Positions 10,139-23,968 of a DNA stretch of 64,000 nt are shown here, piece after piece. Under the pieces are notes generated by a model. That model did not search any database. It had not been told where the DNA came from and was given only the letters and a program-made list of their open reading frames with translations. A program made the position numbers and the translations under genes. This DNA comes from Globomyces pollinis-pini. Its lineage: Eukaryota > Chytridiomycota > Chytridiomycetes > Rhizophydiales > Globomycetaceae. Within the stretch, counting starts at the first letter, position 1, and every line of letters starts with the position of its first letter. The DNA is taken from positions 1 to 64,000 of the forward strand of contig MU621123.1 of assembly GCA_025399215.1 (NCBI GenBank). The letters run 5' to 3'.

Positions 10139-11110
10139 TTAAACCTGTTCCATGATACCCTGTTCAATTTCTACATTAACCTCTACATCACGGATACCGT
10201 CAGTGGTAATCACATATGGAGCCAAGACTTCTGGACAAGTTGCTGATTTACACAACCACGCTTGTCTAAACGTTAGTATTTGTAACCAAACCGAAGCTTT
10301 TTATAGTTTAATAATATTATTCGATGAGTTGCAGAATGACCCCAAGATTCGCCTGTCAGTTAGTTCGATCTTCTTTAAACCTAATGCAGGGATAACAATT
10401 GAATTCCCATCCGATTGAACCTTGGTGGACATTTGGTTCACCATAATCACCTATCATATCAGTAACTGGTAGATCGTTGTACCGAAAGATTGTATATACT
10501 AGCAAGTTGTTTGAGTCTCTGAGCCAATGAATACAGTATTCGTGACCGTTCCATAGAATCACCAACGAAACTTCGAAAATGTTGAGTTATACTGTCAATA
10601 ATGATTAATTTGATATTTGAATTTGTTTTTAATGATTCTTCAATATTGTTTAACGATGCTAAAAACTCTTGTAAATGGCATGCACGATATATGGTAATAT
10701 TCGATAGAGCATTTAGTAAGCTATAGGTATCTATCACAATCAAAAATCACTTCGTTTACAATTTGAATCATCCATAGATGAAATGATTAAATGTTCGTTT
10801 GCTTTGCACATTTGCTCCATTCGTTTCCCTACAAAACTCCCATCGTTATCAATGTAAATTGCACTTCCTTCTACTCCACCAAAGTTTTTAGGTAGCTGAA
10901 CATTTGCGCACAGCTGCATACTATAGTAGATCGTCAATATTTCCTTTGATACCATAATTGCGTCTTTCCTATTCCTGGCATTCCACATAGTTCTATTACA
11001 CAACCTAAAGGAATTCCATTCCCAAAAATGCTATCTAATTTGCGGGAAGAAGTTGTGATTGATTCTTGATTTCCTTCCTTTAATATCAAATCTAATGCGG
11101 ATATGGCCAT
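10139..11110 (-). CDS. RAD51C: RAD51C-type recombinase paralog
   Basis: RAD51C is a RecA-fold ATPase acting with other RAD51 paralogs in homologous recombination. Six exons join through introns of 20-33 nt. Reading order: RKLDSIFGNGIPLG, Walker A GMPGIGKTQL, MQLCANVQ, FGGVEGSAIYID, Walker B KLIIIDSI, NQMSTKV, PALGESWGHSAT and TTDGIRD near the C-terminus. Two introns carry clear CTAAC branch sites (one in the perfect form TACTAAC). The intron before NTYSLLNAL would be only 20 nt. From ATG 11110 the protein lacks the N-terminal helix-hairpin-helix region usual for RAD51 proteins, so either it was lost or an exon upstream is missed. It lies tail to tail with the second esterase. Confidence 0.85.
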
Positions 11111-11464
11111 TAGAAAATTAAAAATTCAACAAGTCCGAAACGAAAGGTAAATTCTTGAAAATGAAGTGGTATCTACATCAAAGAATAAGGATTCATGAAG
11201 AATCGTGGCCACCATAATGCAATCTGATTGTACTGAGATAAGGCCTGATTGTACTGAGGTTTCTTATCGAAATGGTCGTAAATATTTATTGAAATTTTAG
11301 GAAACTTGACCTTTGAATCAAAAAGAAACAAGGATTGTAGAAACAAATTGAAGAAAGGATTCTGTTTCTTACCAGTTTTTTTCTTTAGGATTAGGTACAG
11401 ATATTTATAATCATCGCGATTTCAATATAACTCTTAGTTTATTGAAGATAAATGAGTGGATAAT
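11111..11464. other. intergenic, possible missing RAD51C 5' exon
   Basis: About 350 bp between RAD51C and the 3' end of the rhodopsin-cyclase gene, both on the minus strand. A short minus-strand frame with Met near 11220 could be an upstream RAD51C exon, but I found no join with conserved residues, so I leave it open. Confidence 0.35.
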
Positions 11465-13020
11465 TTAAACTCGCCCATAGACCCAGTAGGTTGTCATCTT
11501 TCCTTTCCCCTTAACGTCCATCACTTCAGGAGCAGAGCATCTAAATGCATTACTTTTTCGGATTAATTCATAAGTTGATTCAGAAATATGAATCATCATA
11601 GCCTTTGAAGTGGATTCCATTCTTGAAGCAGTGTTTACTGTGTCTCCAACAACACACCAATGTGGGTTAGTATTACCAAGTACACCAGCAGTGATTGGAC
11701 CAGAATTCAACCCGATACGAATTTGGATTTTTGATCCCATAGCAGTCGTAAAATTGGCGATCATTGCCATAATATCAATTGAAAAGTTCACTGCACTGGC
11801 AGCATGATTTGGATCTTTCCTTGGACATCCAGTTACTCCAAGATAGGCATCACCAATGGTTTCCACCTTGTACATATTCCATCTTGCTGCAATTTCATCA
11901 TATTCTTTCCAGAGAGCGTTTAAAGTGGCAAGCATTTCTTTGGTAGTTGTTTGGGATGAAATCACAGTGAAATTGGTGATATCAGAGAAGAAAATAGTCA
12001 CAGATTCATATTCTTCAGCACCAGGGGCTTTACCATTTTTGAGATCATCCAGTACTTCTTTTGGCATCATTCTTTCAAGTAATGCATCACAGTTTCCAAT
12101 TTCTTTCTCCATATCATTCGCAATTTTGGAAATTTCAGATACCTTTTCATTTTGAACTGATTCCATAGTAGCATTGACCAAAATTAAGGTTAAAAATACT
12201 TTGGCGAAAATGTCTGCAATACTATAACACATTTCTCCTTGAGAATATGTTATTAATCCATATCTGGTAGAGAAGAACGTACAAGGGACTGGTGTTAGAT
12301 AAGATTTGATCTTACATGCAAACCACGAAATCAACGTACCCAAACGTGCAGTGTTCATTGATACTGGATCGGCTGAACAACTTGGATCGTTCATTGCACT
12401 CACAAACATTTGATTGAATGTGGACAATACTTGAAAAAAGCACATCAATGAACCTGCAGAAAAGTACGTCGAAAAGGGCTCTCGAGTGATAGCAGACATA
12501 AATCCGCAAATCAACATCACATAATCAAATTTCATTGATCGACCTGCGGAACTTTGTTGCTTTGTAATATCACCAATAAGCAGAATAAGGGAAGGACAAG
12601 TACTAGCCCATTCAACAAATCTAGCAACATCGACCGGATAACTGGTTTGGTTAGATAATACCATTACCCATTCGAATCTTTGAAGGCTGGTGTTAATCTC
12701 AAGGCAGTGATCAAGTAAGTACACAAGGACATCACATTGACCAATAAGAGGCAAGTAGCCAAAGATTTCTTCTCCTTTGTTTTCGCAACAGTCCAACATA
12801 GCCATCTAAAGTAAGTTTAAAAGACATACGCGAAAAATGTTCCAAATCCAAACGCAGAAGCACTGTAGTAATACCATTGATTCGCATCTTCTCGATCAAA
12901 TTTGTGCAATTTTTTTGGAGTTAGTGATGCTTTGTAAGCTCCTAGACCAGTCACAAGACACCTATCTATAAATGTTTTACAGTCATGTATACCAAACGAC
13001 GAAAGAGCTCACAACGTGAT
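11465..13020 (-). CDS. rhodopsin-guanylyl cyclase fusion (light-activated enzyme)
   Basis: This is a type I microbial rhodopsin joined by a coiled coil to a class III cyclase, the CyclOp/RhGC architecture that makes cGMP on illumination in zoosporic fungi. The helix-3 motif ARFVEWASTCP aligns with bacteriorhodopsin Arg82 and has Glu at the Asp85 counterion position. The helix-7 motif ADIFAK holds the retinal-binding Lys. Removing a 27-nt in-frame intron (12289-12315) restores the helix-6 motif WFAFP. The linker is KVSEISKIANDMEKEI. The cyclase keeps both metal Asp (FFSDITNF; VETIGDAY), the Asn/Arg pair in NTASRMES, and Glu (VET) and Cys (WCVVGDT), the guanine-selective residues. An upstream exon (from about 12826) supplies helix 1. 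Earlier 5' exons up to about 13360 are unresolved, so the right boundary is approximate. Confidence 0.9.
12289..12315 (-). other. in-frame 27-nt intron inside the rhodopsin domain
   Basis: On the minus strand it runs from GTAAGATC to CTAACACCAG, with a consensus donor and a CTAAC branch site. Its length is a multiple of three and it holds no stop, so the frame stays open if it is retained. Retention would add nine residues right at the conserved W-x-x-(Y/F)-P motif of helix 6. Removal restores the motif exactly. Confidence 0.8.
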
Positions 13021-13541
13021 GCACAGTGGAATAGTTGACTTTGTCGCTATTACTAACCGAATCCAGCTTCGTTTTCCATTGAGATTTACTCATTTGATTT
13101 TTAACAGTAGAAGTGACAGTGTTTGTTTTATAAATACACTACGTAATCGTGGATTCACCACTGAAGAATGGAAACAAAGACATGGATATAAATATATTTT
13201 CCACTGCATAATCGATCGGTATGGTCTCCAGTTGTAATTGGTAAACGTAAACTTCAAATCATCATGACTCATGCTAATAAATGCACAATTTTTGATAAAT
13301 AATGATATGAAGAACCTTACCAAGCAAAATTCTGGTATGGGGGACAAAAACATTTAAAAGGCTAGCGCTGATGAGATAATGAATCTAACAACCACTCCAG
13401 GAATTCAGCGCTACGGCACATCCACAACTGCCAATCATTAAATATATAACCGCTGACAACTTCAATCAGTCAACTATCAAGAGCGTGTTTCTGAGAGCAA
13501 GAAATCAATTTTTTGCTTTTTTTGACCTCCCTTGAAATCAG

Positions 13542-16083
<2,542 letters not shown>

Positions 16084-16191
16084 TAAAGCAACTTTAAACA
16101 CTATTTCTAATTAAATTTACAAGTGAGAGTTCCCTAGTTCAAAAGTGAACGTATCTAAAGTGTCTTTTTTTCTAGAAGTTTTACCGAACAC

Positions 16192-16452
16192 ATGTCGACA
16201 GGACAAAAGAAAGAGCAAATAAATCTACAAGATGATGATGAATTTGCAGAATTTGAGATTCAAGGTTAGTTTATATTACTAATAAGTCAGACTGGACTGA
16301 TGCGCAAGAGGATACTGTTGATGTCAGTCTTTGGATTGACAACTGGGACAATGATGATTTACAAGATGATTTTTCCAAGCAATTGAGGTACTTTATATGG
16401 AAGGTTATTTACAAATAGAGCTGAATTACAAAAGATCCAAAGTAATAATTAG
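16192..16452 (+). CDS. SEM1: SEM1/DSS1, small acidic 26S proteasome lid subunit
   Basis: SEM1/DSS1 is a disordered acidic polypeptide that stabilises the proteasome lid and also works in BRCA2-type recombination and mRNA export complexes. Three tiny exons join via introns at 16265-16290 and 16388-16418. The protein reads MSTGQKKEQINLQDDDEFAE, then DWTDAQE, the conserved WIDNWDNDDLQDDFSKQLR block and AELQKIQ. Length is about 67 residues, typical of the family. The two separate acidic Trp motifs are both intact. No single open frame reveals it. Confidence 0.92.
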
Positions 16453-16733
16453 TCCAGAATATCCCAGGAAACAGACCTTTGCCAAATACAGATTCTAATA
16501 AACAATGCAAATAACCCTTATAACATTTCCAAGTACTTTAAGAATCTGAACAATTGCAATTATTACTTGTATTTAATTCAATGAAGAGTTTAACAACTTG
16601 CTCCTTGAATACTGCTATTCAATGTATAAAGGATTCCCTCCAACAGCTTGTTATTAAGTTCATCCTTGAAGCCTAGATGTTGATGGATTTCATCTACCAC
16701 CAAACCGTCCATTTTTTTTCCTTTCATACTTCA

Positions 16734-18326
16734 ATGACTTCACATTCAAGATACAATTCTCCTTTAACTTCTCGTTATGCTTCTCCAGAAATGGCATATA
16801 ACTTTAGTGATGATAAGAAATTTGGAACTTGGAGACAATTATGGATTCATCTTGCAACAGCTGAAAAACAATTGGGTTTAGATATTACTGATGCTCAATT
16901 AAATCAAATGAAAGAAAAAATGCCAGAGATTGATTATGATTTGGCTGCAGCTGAAGAAAAGAAACGTAGGCATGATGTGATGGCACATGTACATACTTTT
17001 GGAATTGCTGCTCCTTTGGCTGCAGGGTTTGATTCAATATGAATTTTAATGATATTTTAGAATCATTCATTTGGGTGCTACATCTTGTTATGTTACTGAT
17101 AATTCTGAATTGATTATGATGCGTGATGCTTTGGATATTATTGTTCCTAAATTAGCAAATACTATTAAAACTTTAGCTAGTTTTGCTGAAAAGTATAAAG
17201 ATTTACCAACTCTTGGGTTTACTCATTTCCAACCTGCTCAATTGACTACTGTATATGATTGTACCTTTACTCATTCTTTAGGTTGGAAAACGAGCTTGTT
17301 TGTGGTTACAGGAATTACTTATGGATCTTCGAAATATTAGCCGTGCTAGAAAAGATTTGAGATTCAGAGGTGTGAAAGGAACTACTGGTACTCAAGCTTC
17401 CTTTTTATCCCTTTTTGACGGTGATCATGATAAAGTCGAAAAATTGGATGAATTGGTTACTGAACTTGCTGGATTCTCTTCCCATTTCCTTGTTACTGGT
17501 CAAACATACACCCGAAAGGTTGACTATGATGTGTTGAACACTTTGGCCTCTTTTGGAGCTACTGCACAGTACTATCTAGGTGATACTTATGTATAGCAAA
17601 ATTGCCACTGACATTCGTTTATTGGCACATTTGAAAGAACTTGAAGAACCGTTTGAAAAGGATCAAATCGGATCATCTGCTATGGCTTACAAGCGAAACC
17701 CAATGCGATGTGAACGTGTATGCGCATTATCTCGTCACTTGATGGCAGTAGTTGGAAACGCAGCCCAAACATCTGCTACCCAATGGTTAGAAAGAACATT
17801 AGATGATTCCGCCAATCGTCGTATCAGTATTCCAGAAGCTTTCCTTACTGCCGATATCGTTTTGTCTTTGTTACAAAACATTTTTGATGGTATGGTAGTC
17901 TACCCATCTGTCATTTCCCGTCGTATTTCACAAGAACTTCCATTCATGGCAACTGAAAACATTGTAATTTCAATTTTTATATTTATGAGTAGATTATGGC
18001 AATGGTCAAACTTGGAGGTGACCGACAAGTATGTCATGAAGAAATCAGAGTTTTATCACATGAAGCTGCCAAACAAGTCAAAGTAATTTTCTTTAACTAA
18101 TTGATTCTTTTAGGAATTTGGAAAAGAAAATGATTTAATTGAACGAATTAAAAAGAATTCGTATTTCCAACCTATTGTTGGTCAATTAGATTCATTATTG
18201 AATCCAAATACTTTTATTGGTCGTGCTCCTCAACAAGTATTACGATTTTTGAAAGAAGTTGAAAGTGATTTACTTCCTTTTGAAAATGTAATCAAGAATG
18301 TTAAAGTAGTTGAATTGAATGTTTAA
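16734..18326 (+). CDS. ADE13: adenylosuccinate lyase
   Basis: This enzyme catalyses two fumarate-releasing steps of purine synthesis: SAICAR to AICAR, and adenylosuccinate to AMP. The start at 16734 gives [14 protein letters not shown]. Family markers in order are [40 protein letters not shown] (joined across a 30-nt intron), [10 protein letters not shown], the catalytic flexible loop [15 protein letters not shown], and LDDSANRR. Later exons give [22 protein letters not shown]. Introns lie near 17030-17060, 17252-17281, 17569-17596, 17965-17993 and 18085-18115. It ends in an alpha-helical tail VEL-NV. Length matches the eukaryotic enzyme of about 480 residues. Confidence 0.95.
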
Positions 18327-18397
18327 TCATTAAAATATTCATTTAAATGATTTTCACAATAATTTCATTTACAACTATCCAATAATTATAAATCAAT

Positions 18398-20362
18398 TTA
18401 TTTTGTTTTGTTTAAAATTAAGGTAGATTCGGGATTTAATTGTTTCCATTCCTGTTCAGCCTTGATTGCAGCTTTTCGAACAACTTCGGCATCAGCTTCT
18501 TTTTGATACAAATCACAGTTGGTACATTGATTACATGCAGATCCAGCAACAATTCGAAAATGCTATTTTAAAATATTAAAAATATGATATTACTTCACAG
18601 AAATGACTGTATCCTTCAGATCGAATATCTTGACGACAAATATAACACATGACATATTTGCAATAAGGGCATGACATTTTGTTACATCCATCTATTTTAC
18701 TGAATCGTATATGACATGATGGACACTATAGATCAACTTTCAATAGATTTACCGTACGAATGAGTGCTTGACTCATTGCCAATTCTACATGAACACGTAA
18801 CGAATCTTTTTCTTTTTCAAAGCATTTATGTAATGGACTCCATAGTTGACTACATGATACACAAGAGACCTTTAAACATTGTTGGTTTTTACAATTGAAC
18901 AGTAATGGTTTGGGTAATTGTAACCATACGGGTAGTTTGATGATTGACAACATTCGTTTTAAATCCATTTCATAATGTTCTGTTATTGTTGTCGCCACAG
19001 CTTTAATAAACAATCCTGCCAATATATATGAATACACAGATTCACTTGGATTTGTAGCAATAGGTAATCCCAAAAATACTAAAAAACAAAAGAAAAGTGG
19101 AATAATCTGGTAGAGTCGTACCCAAATCCAATCAACAATCTCATAAATGAATAAAAACCTGGTTCGTTCTGGTGCTTCCTCTAAAAGAAATTACACACTT
19201 TTAAAAATGATTACCCTAATGTTAACCAAATGAGTAAATACCACATAATTACAAAACGGACAAGTAACAACCGTCACACCTGCATCCTCCAACGATTTAC
19301 TGGCAATAGTCATTTGATAATTTTTAAACAAATCATCCGGTACACAATCCTTAATAAACTGTTCAGGGATTGTGCAGGTACATTTAGGCATATCCGATGA
19401 CATACAATACAATTCCTTTCCACGAATTAACCCTGTATCATACATTCCGATTTTCAGTGATTGATATATACATGATTTACAAAACATATGACCATCTTGA
19501 CATGATCGTAATTCTTCGAATGTATAATCACCAAAACAACACTCACAGGTAATACATTGATCCAAATCTTCGTATTGTTTGGTATTAAATGTATGAGCGA
19601 TTTTCAAGTCATTTATGAGTGATTGTTCGAATTTAATTCGTTCTCGTTCTTGTAATTCTAATCGTAATGATGGATGATTCATTTCAACTTCATTTAAATT
19701 CGACTTTTTCCTTTTAGTGAATGGTAAATATTTTTTCCAAAATGAATCTAATTTGGAAGATTCTAATTTCATTGATGTTTCTGTATAATAATTGTTGGAT
19801 TCGGCCATGAGAGCTTGAATTGATGATTCCCAATGGTATGGAAACTAAATCATTGTTAAAGTTGATCAGATAGTTACTTCATTCATTAGAAGACTTTTTG
19901 ATCCAATTATGTATGCATTATCACGAAACATGTCAGATTCTTTTAATGGTTCCAAAACTTTACGTTTTGGGTATTCGGCCATCTTTAACAATTCATTAGT
20001 TACATTATATTCTAAAATTGAGATTTATATCGTTACCAATATTAGATTTTTGTTTTAAAATCAAATCTCTAATAAATGCTAGATCAACGTCAGGAAACCT
20101 TTAGATCATCAAGGGACATGGATTACCTTTCCAATAGTAATAACAAAGCATTATTTAATTTTATAGAAATATCTGAATGAGATGGAAATTGTTTTGGATA
20201 GTAACCAAATTGCCATTCTGTTAACTTTTGAGTTATTTCTTGAACTATTATTAAATGATTATCTGATTTATAATGTCGAACACAATCCTTTAACCATTCT
20301 ATTTCAGCATCAGGAAATAATTTTCTGAGTTGCATATATGCATCTCTTTGAGCTTGTGTCAT
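18398..20362 (-). CDS. RBR-type E3 ubiquitin ligase, RNF216/TRIAD3-like
   Basis: RBR ligases pass ubiquitin through a catalytic Cys in RING2. The N-terminal exon (start 20362, MTQAQRDAYMQLRKLFPDAE) has a CUE-like helical look. RING1 is CITCECCFGDYTFEELRSC...FCKSC. The IBR is read from CPFCNYV and, after introns, FNCKNQQCLKVSCVSCSQLW. RING2 is CPSCHIRFSKIDGCNKMSC with CPYCKYVMCYICR; the Cys in DGCNKMSC fits the catalytic position of RNF216. A hydrophobic stretch (SYILAGLFIKAVATTI, about 19000) lies between RING1 and IBR. The tail after RING2 carries CNQCTNC, which may bind zinc. Exact introns in the 19080-19210 and 19830-20120 regions are uncertain. Confidence 0.82.
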
Positions 20363-20485
20363 TTTTGAAAAGTCAAGATTTTTAACTTTTTCTTTGATTT
20401 CATTTTTCAGTGATCGATCAGCACAATTAAAAAAAAAAAAAAATTATTAATAAATTTGATCTCTTTTTATTCGGCTTTCAATTTC

Positions 20486-21210
20486 TTACTTTTTTTCTGG
20501 TGGTGCATCTTCAGTGAATAAAATGAAAAGAAGTGCAGGAACAATTATGTACCTACCTTGAGTTAAAAAACTGTTTACCAATATTTCATAAAAAATCCTT
20601 GAATACTAAATGGTTGAGGTGGGGTTTCTCCTTCTTTATAAACAACTGGCTTAGATAATAATGGTCTGTTATAAAATTAATAAAATATTACCTAGGTCCT
20701 GGATTAGATGATAAACTAACAAATTGTGTGTTAAAGTGTGTTGCTTTTGAAATCTAACCGTTAAAAGAAACTCTAGAACCTTCCCAGTACAAGATTTGGC
20801 AGCAACTTGAATATCCAAGTGAAATGGGTTACCTAAACAGTTAGTAATTCCATAAAGATATATATATATAAGATAATCATAGTAATATTGATCAGAATAC
20901 TATTAATATTTTAACATACCGTAATCATCCAAATGTACAGTTAAAAACTCGTTGAAATCGGCTTCATGTAATAAACACTATAGATAAGTTTAGTAGCCAA
21001 TACCAGAGGAATAGTAGTATAAATTTCAATATCATTGTGATTTAATACTACTTTATATAAAGTGTTATTATTATTATAAGATAACAAATTCTTTGGTATT
21101 TTATAGTTTGTCGTATCCGAAGAACCTCTTGTAATAATATTTGAGTGATTGATTGAGTAAGAAAGGGAGAAAGCGAGTATCCAATCAAAGAGTAGAAAGA
21201 TGGACAACAT
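20486..21210 (-). CDS. EMC10: ER membrane protein complex subunit 10
   Basis: EMC10 is the lumenal beta-sandwich subunit of the EMC insertase, with one C-terminal membrane anchor. Splicing by eye gives a signal peptide (MLSIFLLFDWILAFSLS), then LYKVVLNHND, TTIPLVL, CLLHEADFNEFLTVHLDDYG, NPFHLDIQVAAKSCTG, PQPFSIQGFF and the anchor MKYWYIIVPALLFILF, followed by a short acidic/basic tail ending at TAA 20486-20488. The conserved lumenal Cys pair and the KYWxYIVP-type anchor identify the family. Intron edges around 20690-20760 and 20830-20920 are approximate; one there may exceed 60 nt. It sits 123 bp upstream of the RBR ligase on the same strand. Confidence 0.78.
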
Positions 21211-21464
21211 ACTGAAAAAGAAAGAAATACAAAGCCAATATCCAACCAATTGACTAATGATTGAATCTATTGAAATTTAATCATTAGTAAATGAAGGAAG
21301 GAATGAATGAATGAATGAAATGGTAGATTGGCGTGATGGAATGAATCTAATGCAATCAATAGTAACCAACTATAATAAATACATAGTGTAAATACATTGC
21401 TAAAGAATCACTTACATCAAGTACTAACGTATCAAGTCGAGTAGCATCACTTTCTTCTTTTTCA

Positions 21465-22537
21465 ATGTTCTCGCATCCAAAACTAACTCCTCATCCTCCC
21501 GTTTACTCTCCTGAACTACCCAATGAATCTCCCATTCTTTACGCTTTTCCTCAATCAAAGAAGTTACTCACTTGTCTAGAAATTAACTCTTTAAAAATTC
21601 AAGTACTAAATCAAATCTTACCTTAGACTCTACTCCTATTCACTCATTACCCATTTGTACTAATCGAACACCATGATCCAAATATCTCTCCTGATGGTAA
21701 TTTGAGTCTAATTCACTCTTAGGTCATTTACCCGTATCCTTTCTCTCATTATTTACTCTTTAGTGTCTTCAGGTCGAAGGTGAATTGTACGCTGCAAGTG
21801 ATATCAGGATAGAAGCAAAGTCAAGAGGTTTGGATATTGATAACTTCCTCTCTTCTGAGGAAAAAGCGAATTGTGTCGCTTTTATTGCTCTCGTAGAATC
21901 TAAATTACAATTCGCTTTGGTATGCTTCACTTCAACTTATATATCTTATTTCTTTTATCGAACCACATAAGTCTTCTTTGATTTCAATTGGATAGTGTAC
22001 TAACTGCAATAGGACTACGAACTATGGTATGAATCATCACACTTCAATGATATTACCCTGGATTTGAGAGGTGCTTCATACCCATGGCCATTAAATTATT
22101 TAATTCCACGGATGGAACGACAGGCTAAAATCAAATCAATGCTAGCTAAACAACCCGTTCTTAAAACTCAGGATGTAAGTAGAGTCCCATTAGTTTGACT
22201 CTGTAGATTTATGGGGAAGTTTCTATTGTGTTGGAACAATTATCATTATTACTAGGCGACAAAGTTTATTTTTATGGAACTCGGTAATGCTATTCACTTA
22301 CTAATTTATTCAAAGTCCAAGCACTTTAGATGTCATTGTATTTTCATATTTGCATATTATCCTCTCATTATTGTCTCAATCATCTACTGAATCCAGATTG
22401 AAAAAATTGGCACAGATTCATGATAATTTAGTACAGTATTCGAGAAGAGTATGGACTACATGGTATCCATAAAATGATATATTTACAATTTTAGGTATGC
22501 AAGAGCTGATTCTCTGGCCGCATCACTAAGATCATAA
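21465..22537 (+). CDS. metaxin-like mitochondrial outer-membrane (SAM) protein
   Basis: Metaxin/SAM37 proteins carry a GST-like fold and help the SAM complex insert beta-barrels in the mitochondrial outer membrane. Exons join as YAFPQSKKLLTCLEINSLK, IEHHDPNISPDG, HLPCLQVEGELYAASDI, FLSSEEKANCVAFIALVESKL, DYELWYESSHFNDI, YPWPLNYLIPRMERQAK and GDKVYFYGT. These follow the metaxin order of thioredoxin-like N-domain, helical C-domain and a Pro/Leu-rich LIPxxMERQ motif. At least seven introns are needed. The end ARADSLAASLRS stops at 22537. No C-terminal membrane anchor is evident, so it may associate peripherally like metaxin 2. Divergent from EMC10. Confidence 0.8.
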
Positions 22538-22738
22538 ATAAAGAAACCCTATTTGACACTTCTAGACAACAGTACTTTACTTTATCTTTTAATTACTTTT
22601 TTTTTTATTCATGTTGTTTATTCTGATAAAATTGCACTGAATATTGAGTGGGTACGTAACTGGCTTGATGTAGGACCCAATAATAAGTTCCAACCCATTC
22701 AACCTTTCCTAACAATCCTTTAATCGTCTAATCATTAA

Positions 22739-23779
22739 ATGTCTAGTGTCAGTTTGGTAGAAGAATCTAATGGAATTGATATGTCAAATTTAATGACTTT
22801 AAACTCCACTGTAATGAATAGTATGCAACCAAGACGACTTACATTTGATCCAACCCAATGGATTCCAATGGAATCACTGCAACCATCATCAAACTATCAA
22901 TCTCATCCATCCTATCATCATGGAAGAAGTCAGAGACACCAACATTTAGATACACAAGAACAACACAGAAATACATCAGAAATGAGTAACCAACATCAAT
23001 CCGGTTTAAATACATTGCAACGTTCATTGAGTCAAAATAGTGGTAATCAAATGGATTTACACCAACAAACTCCTCATGTACACATTGATTTGATTGAACA
23101 AATTCGTTTGTTGGAAGAAGCTCAGGCGGAATTAGAAGCAGCAAGGAATGAACTAATGAATGCTTTAATGGGATGGGAAACTGAAATGGAAGAGGAACAA
23201 CAAGATACAACGGCAGATGTCTCTTTAACACATGCAGAATCTGTAATTGCTCGAGCTAGAGTGTTGATTAACCAAACGGAAGAGACTGATCATCATATAC
23301 ACTATCATGGCTCATGGAGGGAAACGCAAGAGATAGATGAAGGAGAATATGAAATGAATGAATATGAATTCGGTAGAATAGTCAATGATAGTGATGTTGA
23401 TAATGAAGAATTGAGAGAATTTGAAGAGAGTTTTGAATTAGAAACAAGAGGATTGGGATTACGATTAAACCGACCAGTATCAAGGTTAGGTCGACACACA
23501 GACCATAACGACTTTATGATGGATTCCTGTGAATTCCAGGTCGAAAATCTAACGAGTATGTTCCTGGATGCCAATGGAATGCCATGCGAAAACCTTGAAG
23601 ACTGTTTGGAAAGGGCGGTAGGATGGATGTGTCAAACGGATAACAATAACTATGGTTTAGATTCTAATGGGAATTCTATAAGTTCATCACCCGATGGTAG
23701 TGTAATTGATTTACATTGTGAAAAAACGATTAGGATTCCTGATTCCACATTACCTGATATACGATCTGTTGGACGTTAA
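22739..23779 (+). CDS. hypothetical acidic protein, 346 aa
   Basis: A single intron-free frame, unusual here for its length. The first 120 residues are Gln/His/Ser/Asn-rich and probably disordered. Residues about 118-150 form a predicted amphipathic helix or coiled coil (LIEQIRLLEEAQAELEAARN). The middle is strongly acidic (many Glu/Asp between about 190 and 235), followed by a more ordered segment with ENLEDCLERAVGWMC. I do not recognise a family. There is no signal peptide or membrane segment, so it is likely soluble, nuclear or cytosolic. Confidence 0.65.
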   Translation: MSSVSLVEESNGIDMSNLMTLNSTVMNSMQPRRLTFDPTQWIPMESLQPSSNYQSHPSYHHGRSQRHQHLDTQEQHRNTSEMSNQHQSGLNTLQRSLSQNSGNQMDLHQQTPHVHIDLIEQIRLLEEAQAELEAARNELMNALMGWETEMEEEQQDTTADVSLTHAESVIARARVLINQTEETDHHIHYHGSWRETQEIDEGEYEMNEYEFGRIVNDSDVDNEELREFEESFELETRGLGLRLNRPVSRLGRHTDHNDFMMDSCEFQVENLTSMFLDANGMPCENLEDCLERAVGWMCQTDNNNYGLDSNGNSISSSPDGSVIDLHCEKTIRIPDSTLPDIRSVGR

Positions 23780-23796
23780 AATCAGGTGAATTCACC

Positions 23797-23869
23797 CTAT
23801 TTCAATAAATCCACTTATTTCACGTCATTGAGAAATCACTCTACTTCAATAAATCCACTTATTTCACGT
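23797..23869. repeat. two direct copies of a 29-bp sequence
   Basis: Copies at 23797-23825 and 23841-23869 differ at one base (CTATTTCAATAAATCCACTT versus CTACTTCAATAAATCCACTT, both followed by ATTTCACGT) and are 44 bp apart. They lie between the 3' end of the acidic protein gene and the start of the acetoacetyl-CoA synthetase gene, so they could be promoter or 3'-processing elements. Confidence 0.9.
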
Positions 23870-23968
23870 ATATGATCAGTTTCCGTTGGTGTTTTAATTA
23901 AATGACAGAGGGCGTGGTGTAACATTGTGGGGGAGTTCAAGAATTTTTTCAATTTTTCAATCCACCAA

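Noticed and set aside
10152..10418. Plus-strand open frame of 88 codons
   Set aside because: It overlaps, on the opposite strand, the spliced RAD51C C-terminal exons, which have strong motif support.
20930..21249. Separate membrane protein read from the minus-strand frame at 20941-21249
   Set aside because: Its downstream part runs through an intron; the conserved EMC10 residues need a splice into another frame.
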